Origin: Pelagibacterium sp.
Lineage (GTDB): Bacteria > Pseudomonadota > Alphaproteobacteria > Rhizobiales > Devosiaceae
Direction of reading: 5' to 3'
DNA: 64,000 nt
Assembly (NCBI GenBank): GCA_002723255.1
Contig: PBNW01000016.1
Coordinates: 24,646-88,645, forward strand
Shown here: positions 8,147 through 16,444 of the stretch, one piece after another
Numbering within the stretch: the first letter of the stretch is position 1
How the letters are laid out: each line of letters begins with the position of its first letter
Position numbers and translations under genes: made by a program
Notes under the pieces: model-generated
What the model was told of the DNA's origin: nothing
The model's input: the letters and a program-made list of their open reading frames with translations, nothing else
Database searches by the model: none

Positions 8147-8201
8147 GCGGTGGCGAGGTAAAGGCCGAGGCCGGGACCGCAAGAGAGAAGGAAGCAAGGC
8201 A

Positions 8202-8999
8202 ATGTCCGAACTGCTCGTCAAACCGTCGGGGAATACCGGCAAGGTGATCGATGTGACGCCTCAAAGTGCCGGGTGGCGGTATGTGGGGTTTGCGCTGCAT
8301 AAGCTGACCGCCGGGCAAAGCGTTTCGGCGGCGACGGGGGATCGGGAGGTCTGCCTGGTTTTCGTGTCCGGCACGGGGAGCGTGACGGCAGGAGGCGAGA
8401 CGCTGGGCAAAATGGGCGAACGCAAGAGCCCATTCGACGGCAAGCCGGCGGCTGTCTATGTGCCGGGGCATTCGGACTGGTCGGTGACGGCGGAAACCGA
8501 GGTCGAACTGGCCGTCTGTTCGGCCCCTGCCCTTTCGCACCGCGCGGTGAACGTCATCGGTCCCGACGCGATGAGCCAGGAGGTGCGCGGCAAGGGCACC
8601 AATGTGCGCCATGTCACCAATATCCTGCCCGAAACCGATGGGGTGGCGGACAGTCTTTTGGTGGTCGAGGTGATAACGCCGGGCGGGCACACATCGTCCT
8701 ATCCGCCGCACAAGCACGATAGAGACGCATTGCCCGAGGAGTCGTACCTCGAGGAAACCTATTATCACCGTCTCAACCCGCATCAGGGCTTTGCCTTCCA
8801 GCGTGTCTATACCGACGATCGCTCGCTCGATGAAACATTGCTGATCGAAGACGGGGTGACCACGCTGGTGCCCAGGGGGTATCACCCCTGCGCGGCGATC
8901 CACGGGTATGATCTTTACTACCTCAACGTGATGGCGGGGCCGCACAGGCGTTGGAAATTTCACAATCAGCCCGAGCATGAATGGCTTCTGGGAGGCTGA
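8202..8999 (+). CDS. iolB: 5-deoxy-glucuronate isomerase
   Basis: Isomerises 5-deoxy-D-glucuronate to 5-dehydro-2-deoxy-D-gluconate, the substrate of IolC. The 265-residue product is a bicupin protein of the KduI/IolB type. Metal-ligand candidates appear as HKH at residues 170-172, Glu in LPEESYLEE (about 178-186) and a C-terminal PRGYHP histidine. An AGGAAG-like RBS lies about 10 bp upstream. It is the last gene of the iol run, and palindromic repeats follow. No iolA/mmsA or iol transporter is in the window, so the later steps and uptake are encoded elsewhere. Confidence 0.94.
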   Translation: MSELLVKPSGNTGKVIDVTPQSAGWRYVGFALHKLTAGQSVSAATGDREVCLVFVSGTGSVTAGGETLGKMGERKSPFDGKPAAVYVPGHSDWSVTAETEVELAVCSAPALSHRAVNVIGPDAMSQEVRGKGTNVRHVTNILPETDGVADSLLVVEVITPGGHTSSYPPHKHDRDALPEESYLEETYYHRLNPHQGFAFQRVYTDDRSLDETLLIEDGVTTLVPRGYHPCAAIHGYDLYYLNVMAGPHRRWKFHNQPEHEWLLGG

Positions 9000-9299
9000 G
9001 TTTGAACCGGCACTTATGCGGGAGGCTCCGACCCGCCACCCCCCATTTGTCAACCCGGCCTTTGGGCCGGGGGCTTGTACAATCAGCGTCCCGGATGGAG
9101 CCGTCGACGCTGAGTGTACTGGATCCCGGCTCGCGGCCGGGATGACGTCGGGTGAGGTGTTGGGGGTTGTTACAGTCTTGCTGGCCTTGCCCGCCGATCG
9201 CCTGGAAAGTCAGCAAACGATGGCCCTTAAAGGGCGTGTTAAGTCCTTGGCCGTAACACTTTCCTTTGACCGAAAGACCGGTGCAGGGGGCAAGGCATT
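9000..9299. repeat. 300-bp gap with two GC palindromes
   Basis: A palindrome at 9048-9075 (CCCGGCC...GGGCCGGG) and another at 9112-9148 (GAGTGTACTGGATCCCGG...CCGGGATGACGTC) belong to the scattered family. The rest holds the upstream region of the next gene; no coding signal is seen. Confidence 0.75.
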
Positions 9300-11978
9300 T
9301 TGGCAGGCACGATTCAAAGCAGGATCAGGCAATTGGGGCGCGTGCTCGCGCGCGCCAGCAACATACCTGCTTTGATGGCCGTGGTGGTGATCGCGGTGGC
9401 GGCCGGCTTTGCCGACTACCAGAACCGGGAAATCCACGCGCAATCGCAGCGCGCCGCAGTGCTCGACAAGCTCGGGCTGGTGCGGGCCCAGCTCGAGGGC
9501 AACGTCTATTCCAACCTGCAACTGATCCACGGGCTGGTCGGGGTCATCGCCACCGAACCCTATATGGGCCAGGCGCGGTTTTCCGCGCTTTCCGCCTATC
9601 TGTTCAACCAGAGCAGCCAGATCATCAACATTGCGGGGGCGCCCGACTTCGTGGTGCGCATGGTCTATCCGCTGTCCGGCAACGAGGCGGCACTGGGGCT
9701 CAATTACCGGGACAACGCCGAACAGCGCGATGCGGCGATGCAGGCCCGCGACAGCCGCGAAATCGTGCTGGCCGGGCCAGTGCATCTGGTGCAGGGCGGA
9801 CGCGGCTTTATCGGACGCTACCCGGTCTATTATCGCAACGGGACGGGCGAGGAGCGCTTCTGGGGCATTGTTTCGGCGGTGATCGACGCCGACAGGCTCT
9901 ACCAGGAGAGCGGTCTGGACGCCATGGAAGCCGATCTCTCAATAGCCATTTCCGGCCGTGACGGGCACGCGGACAACGGAGCGGTGTTTTATGGCGACGC
10001 GGCGGTTCTGGACAGCGATCCGGTGCGGGCCGAGGTGTTGCTGCCATCGGGCAACTGGATCATATCGGCCATCCCCAACGGGGGCTGGAGCGTCAATCCG
10101 CCCAACACAGTGGTGCTGCGGGTCGGGATGGGGCTGGCCGCGGCGCTGATCCTTGTGCCGCTGGTTCTGTTGGGCCGGCTCAACGAGGAACGCCGGCGGC
10201 GGATGATCGAGCAGCGGCGGCGCGAAAGCGAGTTGTCACGGCTGTCGCGCCGGCTGGAGCTGGCATTGGCCACCTCGCAGGTCGGGGTGTGGGAAATGAA
10301 CATCGCCACCGGCCACCTGTCCTGGGACGACCGTATGAACGAGCTTTACGCCCATCCGTGCGACGGCGGCGAGCGCGACTACACCCATTGGCGCGACAGG
10401 CTGCATCCGGACGATCTTGAACGCGCCGAGCGTGACTTCAATGAATCCATCCGCTCGGGCGCCCAGTACCTGTCCAATTACCGCATCGTGACCCCCGAGG
10501 GCGAAACGCGCCACATCAGGGCGATCGGCTCGGTCTATCAGGATCAGGGAACCGCTCCACGCATCGTGGGGGTCAATTGGGACGCAACGCCCGACGCCAA
10601 ATTGTCAGAGGCGCTGCTGCGGGCCAAGACGCAGGCCGAGGCGAAAAATTTCGAGCTGGAGACCGCCAAGGCGCGCATCGAGCACAACGCCATGCACGAC
10701 CCGCTGACCGGGCTGCCCAACCGGCGCTATCTCGACGAGATTCTCGACATGCACACCAAGCGCAGCGCGCACGACGGGGGCTATGTCTCGATCCAGCATA
10801 TCGATCTGGATCGCTTCAAGCAGATCAACGATACGCTGGGCCATGCCGCGGGCGACGCCATGCTGATCCATGCGGCCGAAGTGCTCAGGGGCTCGGTGCG
10901 GCCATCGGACTTCGTGGCGCGGATCGGGGGCGATGAATTCGTGAGCCTGTGCATCGGGGAGAAATCGGATGCCGAATTGCGCGCCATGGCCGAGCGGATC
11001 ATCGCCGCCATGCGCAAGCCGGTCTCCTACCAGGGCCATGAATGCCGGTTCGGCGTTTCGATCGGCATTGCGGGCGGTGATGTTTCGACAACGCCGGCCA
11101 AACAGGTGCTGGTCAATGCCGATATCGCGCTTTATCGCGCCAAGGAGCGTGGCCGGAACCGGGCCGAATTTTTCTCGGAAGAATTGCAGGCCGAAATCAT
11201 CACCGCCAAGCGTGTGGCCGACGATATCCTGTCGGGGCTGGAGAACAACGAATTCGTCGCGTTCTACCAGCCTCAGGTGGACGCAAAGACCCTCGACATC
11301 GTTGGCATGGAAGCGCTGGCGCGCTGGAACCATCCCATAAGGGGCATGCTGACGCCCGATGCGTTCATGGCGATTGCCGAGGACCTCAACGTGGTTGCGG
11401 CCATCGACAAGCTGATCCTCGAGCAGGCGCTGGCCCAGCACAGGAAATGGAAGGCGGCAGGGCTAAGCGTGCCGCGGGTTTCGGTCAATGTTTCGGCGCG
11501 GCGGCTCAATGACGAGGGGCTGATCGATACGCTCAAGGCGCTGGAGATCGAACCGGGCACGGTGTCGTTCGAATTGATCGAATCGATCTATCTCGACGAG
11601 CGCGACACGCTGGTCTCGTTCAATATCGACCAGATCAGGGATCTGGGCATCGACATCGAGATCGACGATTTCGGCACAGGATACGCTTCGATCGTCTCGC
11701 TTCTGCAATTGCGCCCGACGCGGCTCAAGATCGACCGGCAGCTCGTGATGCCGATCACCAGTTCGGCCGGTCAGCGCCGGCTGGTCGGCTCGATCATCGA
11801 AATCGGCACGTCGCTGGGAATCGAGGCGATTGCCGAGGGTGTGGAGAGCTTCGAGCACGCCACAATTCTCGCCGATATGGGCTGTTCGGCGCTGCAGGGC
11901 TATGCCATTGCCCGACCCATGGATGGGGACGCGATAACCCAGTTCGTGACCAGCCAGAGCTGGCGCAAGGCGAGCTAG
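9300..11978 (+). CDS. CHASE-PAS-GGDEF-EAL membrane protein (c-di-GMP cyclase/phosphodiesterase)
   Basis: An 892-residue signalling protein. TM1 is at about residues 22-40, a periplasmic CHASE sensor domain at about 65-240, and TM2 at about 270-295. A PAS domain (about 318-430, with WEMN and a PAC-like tail), a GGDEF domain (intact GGDEF near residue 542) and an EAL domain (intact MEALARW near 669; later EIDDFGTGYAS and AEGVES) follow. Both output motifs are complete, so synthesis and hydrolysis of cyclic di-GMP are both possible; the GGDEF part may instead regulate EAL. The start is TTG at 9300 with a G-rich RBS; ATG at 9375 is the alternative but would remove the basic residues before TM1. 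The ligand is unknown. Confidence 0.92.
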   Translation: MAGTIQSRIRQLGRVLARASNIPALMAVVVIAVAAGFADYQNREIHAQSQRAAVLDKLGLVRAQLEGNVYSNLQLIHGLVGVIATEPYMGQARFSALSAYLFNQSSQIINIAGAPDFVVRMVYPLSGNEAALGLNYRDNAEQRDAAMQARDSREIVLAGPVHLVQGGRGFIGRYPVYYRNGTGEERFWGIVSAVIDADRLYQESGLDAMEADLSIAISGRDGHADNGAVFYGDAAVLDSDPVRAEVLLPSGNWIISAIPNGGWSVNPPNTVVLRVGMGLAAALILVPLVLLGRLNEERRRRMIEQRRRESELSRLSRRLELALATSQVGVWEMNIATGHLSWDDRMNELYAHPCDGGERDYTHWRDRLHPDDLERAERDFNESIRSGAQYLSNYRIVTPEGETRHIRAIGSVYQDQGTAPRIVGVNWDATPDAKLSEALLRAKTQAEAKNFELETAKARIEHNAMHDPLTGLPNRRYLDEILDMHTKRSAHDGGYVSIQHIDLDRFKQINDTLGHAAGDAMLIHAAEVLRGSVRPSDFVARIGGDEFVSLCIGEKSDAELRAMAERIIAAMRKPVSYQGHECRFGVSIGIAGGDVSTTPAKQVLVNADIALYRAKERGRNRAEFFSEELQAEIITAKRVADDILSGLENNEFVAFYQPQVDAKTLDIVGMEALARWNHPIRGMLTPDAFMAIAEDLNVVAAIDKLILEQALAQHRKWKAAGLSVPRVSVNVSARRLNDEGLIDTLKALEIEPGTVSFELIESIYLDERDTLVSFNIDQIRDLGIDIEIDDFGTGYASIVSLLQLRPTRLKIDRQLVMPITSSAGQRRLVGSIIEIGTSLGIEAIAEGVESFEHATILADMGCSALQGYAIARPMDGDAITQFVTSQSWRKAS

Positions 11979-12117
11979 GGTGCGGGGGTTCAGGTGATGG
12001 CCGGCTGCAAGCGGCACTTTCCTGCGCTCCGGTACTCACGTACTGGAAGTACGCTCCGTTCCGGTGCTCGAAAAGCGTCGCTTTCGCTCAGCCCTGACCT
12101 GTCCCCCGCACCCTAGC
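11974..12117. repeat. 144-bp element bounded by about 21-bp inverted repeats (MITE-like)
   Basis: The left arm (11974-11995, GCTAGGGTGCGGGGG...CAGGT) is nearly the reverse complement of the right arm (12097-12117). The interior also folds on itself in part (GTACTGGAAGTAC and ggctg/cagcc arms). It lies between two convergent genes; the left arm contains the stop codon of the GGDEF-EAL gene and the right arm ends 3 bp before the hrpB stop. Confidence 0.8.
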
Positions 12118-12119
12118 CC

Positions 12120-14570
12120 CTAGCTTTTCGGCTTGGCGCGGTTAGTGGCCTGGGCGGCGAGGGGGTCGTCGGGCCAGTAGTGGCGGGGGTAGCGGCCCTT
12201 CAGATCCTTTGCCACATCGGACCATGAACCCCGCCAGAAGCCGGGGAGATCGCGCGTGGTCTGGATGGGGCGATGGGCCGGGGAGAGCAGCGAGAGCAAG
12301 AGGGGCACCTTGCCCCCGGCGATGGCGGGGTGGGTGTCGAGCCCGAACAGCTCCTGGACGCGCACGGCAAGCACAGGGCCGTTCTCGGCGGCGTAATCGA
12401 TAGGGATGGAACTCCCCGAGGGGACGGCGAAATGGGAGGGCAGAAGCGTTTCCATTTGCGCGCGCCTGTCCCAGGGCAAGAGATCGAACAGGGCGGCAGA
12501 GAGGTGGTCGGCAGTGATGGCGTCGAGGCGCGACAGGCCGGCGATGTGGGGGACGAGCCAGGCGGCATCGTTTTCAGCCAACGCCGCGTCGGAAAGGTCG
12601 GGCCAATCGGCGCCCATGGTGCGATGGAGGAAACCGGCGCGCTCGCGCAGGGTGCGCTGGTCGCGGGTCCAGGGAAGCTTTTCAACGCCGATCTGCGCGA
12701 TGCCTTTGGCCAGCATGGGCGCGGCGGCGGCGGGATCGTCGATGGCGGCGGTACCATCTTCAAGGCGCAGGGCGCCAAGGCGGCGCTGGCGGCGGGCACG
12801 GACGGCGCGGGCTGTGGGATCGAAGGCCAGTTCGGTTGCGGTTTGGATATGGCTTGAGAAGATATCCTCAATGTCGTTTCGATCGATGGCGATGGCGGTG
12901 CGGATATGCGCGCTGGCGGCGGCGCCGGTCATTTCGGTTATGACGAGGAATTTTTCGCGCGCCAGACGCTCGGTCTCATCGATGCGGGCCTGACGGCCAT
13001 TGGCAAGGCGGAAGCGGCCGGGGCCGGTCTGTTGGGCGACGCGGTCGGGATAGGCGCGGGCGAGGTGGCGGGCCAGATCGGCGCCGGAAAGCTGGCTCGC
13101 CCCGCCAGCGGCTTTGGACCAGCGGGTGGCGAGCGCTTTGGCTTCAGCAGCGCGTTTGGAATTGTCGCGGCGCAGGCGCTCGAAGCGGTCGGCGAGATCG
13201 ATGGCGTTGCCGCCAAGGCCGGGTTCGCCGGCGAGCACTCCGAGCAGGGCCGCATCCATGGCCGTGCCTTCGGTCGCGGCGCGCACGATCATGTGGCCGA
13301 GGCGCGGGTGGAGGGGCAGTTTGGCCAGCAAAGTGCCGTGGGGCGTAATGCGGCCGGCGGCGTCAAGCGCGTCGAGATTTTGCAAAAGATCGACAGCCTC
13401 GGACCATGCGGGGGCCGGTGGGGAATCGAGGAAGGCAAGGGTGGTTGGATCGGTGACACCCCAGCTTGCGAGATCGAGAACCAGATTTGTCAGATCGGCC
13501 TGCAGGATTTCGGGCGGATCGAAGGGCGGAAGGCTTTGGGTCTGACCCTCGTGCCAGAGCCGGTAGCACACGCCCGGTTCGGTGCGCCCTGCCCGGCCAC
13601 GGCGCTGATCGGCACTGGCGCGGGAAACGCGGCGGGTTTCTAGCCGGGTCAGGCCCGTATTGGGCTCATAGACCGGCAGGCGGGAGAGGCCGGAATCGAT
13701 AACGATCCGCACGCCTTCTATGGTCAGCGAAGTCTGGGCGATGGCGGTGGCAAGCACGATCTTGCGGCGGCCGGGCGCGGCGGGCTGGATGGCGCGATCC
13801 TGTTCGGCGGGGGTGAGTTGGCCGTAAAGGGGAGCGATGTCGGTGTCGGGGCCAATGATCGGTGACAGCGCTTCGGCGGTGCGGCGAATTTCGGCCTGGC
13901 CGGGGAGGAAAACGAGGATCGAGCCGGTCTCCTCGGCCAGCGCGCGGCGGGTGGCGGCGGTGACCGCGTGTTCGATGCGCGCATTGGCGTCGGGGACGAT
14001 ATGGCGGGTATCGACGGGGAAGGCGCGGCCCTGGCTTTCGATGACAGGGGCATCGCCGAGCAGGGTTGCCACCGCCGCGCCATCGAGCGTTGCCGACATG
14101 ACGAGGATGCGCAAATCCTCGCGCAGGGCCGTGGCATCGAGGGTGAGGGCGAGGCCGAGATCGCCATCGAGGCTGCGTTCGTGAAATTCGTCGAACAGGA
14201 TGGCGGCGATGCCGGTCAGTTCGGGATCGTCAAGCACCATGGAGGTAAAGACGCCCTCGGTGACCACTTCGATGCGGGTTCTTGCCGAGATTTTCGTATC
14301 GAGCCGGACGCGGTAGCCCACGGTTTCACCGACCTGTTCGCCCAGCGTCTGGGCCATGCGGCGCGCGGCGGCACGGGCGGCAAGGCGGCGCGGTTCGAGC
14401 ATGATGATCTTGCCCTCGGCGCGCCATGGGGCATTGAGCAGGGCCAAAGGCACGCGGGTCGTCTTGCCCGCGCCGGGTGGGGCGACAAGGACGGCGCGCC
14501 CATTGTCCTCAAGCGCGGATACGAGCGCGGGGAGGACGGTGTCGATGGGCAAGGGATCGGTCGGGTGCAT
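12120..14570 (-). CDS. hrpB: ATP-dependent helicase HrpB (DEAH family)
   Basis: An 816-residue DExH-box helicase of the HrpB family. Walker A is APPGAGKTT at residues 30-38, motif II is DEFH at 127-130, motif III SAT follows near 157, and the helicase C-terminal segment has a QRRGRAGR-type motif VI (about 325). The C-terminal half is the HrpB-specific region with basic stretches. Substrates in alphaproteobacteria are not firmly known; a role in RNA metabolism is assumed by family. The gene is convergent with the GGDEF-EAL gene and followed by the 144-bp inverted-repeat element. It is the farthest downstream of a minus-strand group with cutC and the ROK kinase, but a 48-bp gap separates it. 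Confidence 0.95.
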   Translation of the reverse strand: MHPTDPLPIDTVLPALVSALEDNGRAVLVAPPGAGKTTRVPLALLNAPWRAEGKIIMLEPRRLAARAAARRMAQTLGEQVGETVGYRVRLDTKISARTRIEVVTEGVFTSMVLDDPELTGIAAILFDEFHERSLDGDLGLALTLDATALREDLRILVMSATLDGAAVATLLGDAPVIESQGRAFPVDTRHIVPDANARIEHAVTAATRRALAEETGSILVFLPGQAEIRRTAEALSPIIGPDTDIAPLYGQLTPAEQDRAIQPAAPGRRKIVLATAIAQTSLTIEGVRIVIDSGLSRLPVYEPNTGLTRLETRRVSRASADQRRGRAGRTEPGVCYRLWHEGQTQSLPPFDPPEILQADLTNLVLDLASWGVTDPTTLAFLDSPPAPAWSEAVDLLQNLDALDAAGRITPHGTLLAKLPLHPRLGHMIVRAATEGTAMDAALLGVLAGEPGLGGNAIDLADRFERLRRDNSKRAAEAKALATRWSKAAGGASQLSGADLARHLARAYPDRVAQQTGPGRFRLANGRQARIDETERLAREKFLVITEMTGAAASAHIRTAIAIDRNDIEDIFSSHIQTATELAFDPTARAVRARRQRRLGALRLEDGTAAIDDPAAAAPMLAKGIAQIGVEKLPWTRDQRTLRERAGFLHRTMGADWPDLSDAALAENDAAWLVPHIAGLSRLDAITADHLSAALFDLLPWDRRAQMETLLPSHFAVPSGSSIPIDYAAENGPVLAVRVQELFGLDTHPAIAGGKVPLLLSLLSPAHRPIQTTRDLPGFWRGSWSDVAKDLKGRYPRHYWPDDPLAAQATNRAKPKS

Positions 14571-14618
14571 GCCAGCTTATGTCGCTGGAAATGCGGCCGG
14601 GCGCAAGGCGGACCGCCC

Positions 14619-15338
14619 CTATGCCGTCATCGCCCGCTTGAGCGCGGCCACCAGTTCGACATCGGTGCGCTTCATGCCCGGTGCGACATAGCCCAGATCG
14701 GCGGCGCGGCCGGTGGGCGTTTCGATTGGGCGGCTGGCCGAGGCGTGGAGGTCGGTGAGGCCGAGCGCGAGGAAGATTTCGGCGTTGTCGGCGGTGACGC
14801 CGGAGCCGGCCATGATGGCGATGCGGCCGGCGGCGTGGGCGATGATGGTGCGCAGGGCGTCGCGCCCGTCGATGGCGCGGGGGGCGCCGCCGGAGGTGAG
14901 GATGCGCTCAAACCCCAGATCGATGGCGGTATCGATGGCGGCGGGGAAATCGGGAGCCAGATCGAAGGCGCGGTGCAAAGTGAGACCAAGGTCGCTGGCG
15001 CGGGTGACAAGGCGCTCAAGGATTGCGGTATCGAGCCTGCCATCGGGATGGGTGGCGCCGAGGACCACGCCGGAGAGACCGGCTGAGCGGGCAGCGTCGA
15101 TATCGGTTTCCATGGTCGCCACATCGTCCCGGGAAAAGACGAAATCGCCGGCGCGTGGGCGGATCATGGCGTAGACGGGAATGGGGGACGTGGCAGCGAG
15201 AGCCATCAGGCCGGGGGTGGGCGTGAGGCCACCGAGGGCAAGGGAGGAGCAGAGTTCGATGCGGTCGGCGCCGCCGGATATTGCGGCGGCGAGGCCGGCG
15301 GCGTCATCGACGCAGATTTCAAGAATGGGTTCAGGCAT
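14619..15338 (-). CDS. cutC: CutC family protein
   Basis: A 239-residue TIM-barrel protein with the family landmarks LEICVDD at the start, RIELCSSLALGGLTP (about 27-41), VYAMIRPRAGDF (about 55-66) and IMAGSGV (about 175-181). CutC was first linked to copper homeostasis, but the family's biochemical function is not settled. ATG at 15338 is chosen so that the barrel starts immediately. The gene overlaps the ROK kinase stop by 8 bp, indicating one transcript with translational coupling and perhaps a shared sugar-related role. Confidence 0.92.
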   Translation of the reverse strand: MPEPILEICVDDAAGLAAAISGGADRIELCSSLALGGLTPTPGLMALAATSPIPVYAMIRPRAGDFVFSRDDVATMETDIDAARSAGLSGVVLGATHPDGRLDTAILERLVTRASDLGLTLHRAFDLAPDFPAAIDTAIDLGFERILTSGGAPRAIDGRDALRTIIAHAAGRIAIMAGSGVTADNAEIFLALGLTDLHASASRPIETPTGRAADLGYVAPGMKRTDVELVAALKRAMTA

Positions 15339-16245
15339 AGGCGAACCTGTCCAGCCCCAAAAGCGCGGCGCCGACAAGGCCGGGTTCGGTGGCGCATTGG
15401 GCGGGGACGATCAGCGGGCGGTCGAGCTTGCGCAGGATGGACGCGCGCACGGCGGCGTCGAGTGCGGGGATCAGGCCGGGCGCTCCGGCCATGCCGCCAC
15501 CGACGGGCACGATGGACGCGCCGGTGATGTTGACCGCAAGAGCCAGCGGGGCGGCGACCAGATCGACATAGACGTCCATGGTGCGGCTGGCCGCTTCGTC
15601 GCGTCCGGCCCAGCCGACGACGATTTCGCGGCTGTCACGGGCCTGGCCGGTCAAATGCATGTGCAGCTTTTCCAGCCCGCGCGCCCCGCCCACGGTATCG
15701 ACACACCCCATGCGGCCACAGCCGCACTGGAAATGGGGGATGGCGAGCGGCGGATCGCCGGCGGTCGTGGCGAGAATGGTTGCGTGGCCCCATTCGCCGG
15801 CATAGCCGCCGCGACGGTTGGCGAGACGGCCTTCGACGACGAGGCCGCCACCGACACCGGTGCCCAGGATGATGCCGAACACGACGTCATGCCCCTGCCC
15901 TGCCCCAAGCCCGGCTTCGGCCAGGGCAAAACAATCGGCATCGTTGGCGATGGAAACGGGAAGTTCGAGCGCTTCTGACAGATCGGCGTCGAGAACGCGG
16001 CCATCGATACAGGGCACGTTGGCGCAGATCATTTTGCCAGTCTCGATATCGACGACCCCGCAGATGGAAATCGAGATGGCATCGGGGCGCTCGGGCGCCC
16101 CGGCCAGAATGCCGCGCAGGGTTTCAACAAAGGCCGCGAAATCGTTGCGCGGGGTTTCGATGCGGCCCATCGGCACGATGGAGCGGGCATCGTGCGCAAA
16201 AGCTGCCTTGATGGCGCTGCCGCCGATGTCGAGTGCAAGGATCAT
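15331..16245 (-). CDS. ROK-family sugar kinase (N-acetylglucosamine kinase-like)
   Basis: A 304-residue ROK kinase. The phosphate-1 motif LALDIGGSAIKAA is at residues 3-15, the catalytic NDADCFALAEA segment near 102-112 supplies the general-base Asp, and GTGVGGG follows. A zinc-binding CGCGRMGC sits near residue 175, where the family's usual C-x-E is C-V-D. The zinc motif and length favour GlcNAc, ManNAc or glucose kinases; the true substrate cannot be fixed by sequence alone. It is the upstream gene of a pair with cutC. A lone GC palindrome (16365-16396) lies upstream. Confidence 0.85.
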   Translation of the reverse strand: MILALDIGGSAIKAAFAHDARSIVPMGRIETPRNDFAAFVETLRGILAGAPERPDAISISICGVVDIETGKMICANVPCIDGRVLDADLSEALELPVSIANDADCFALAEAGLGAGQGHDVVFGIILGTGVGGGLVVEGRLANRRGGYAGEWGHATILATTAGDPPLAIPHFQCGCGRMGCVDTVGGARGLEKLHMHLTGQARDSREIVVGWAGRDEAASRTMDVYVDLVAAPLALAVNITGASIVPVGGGMAGAPGLIPALDAAVRASILRKLDRPLIVPAQCATEPGLVGAALLGLDRFAYA

Positions 16246-16364
16246 GGGGCGAACCTAGCGGGGGATGGCGCATGAGCAAGGGGAGATTTCGTCAAAAGCG
16301 GAGATTTGGCGATTTTGGCGGGTGCGAACGGGCGAGGTTGGCACAACAGTCATGGACGCTGGGG

Positions 16365-16396
16365 GTACTGGATCCCGGGTCTTCGCCCGGGATGAC
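16365..16396. repeat. GC palindrome between the HerA-like and ROK genes
   Basis: A single copy of the scattered family: GTACTGGATCCCGGG, TCTTCG loop, CCCGGGATGAC. Confidence 0.8.
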
Positions 16397-16444
16397 AGAG
16401 GGGGAAGCGTGGAGCAAAAAGGCGGGGCGTTGGGAAAGGCCGGA

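Noticed and set aside
12120..16245. Single operon for ROK kinase, cutC and hrpB
   Set aside because: The kinase and cutC overlap, but hrpB is separated by 48 bp and has no functional link; co-transcription is possible but not supported by sequence.
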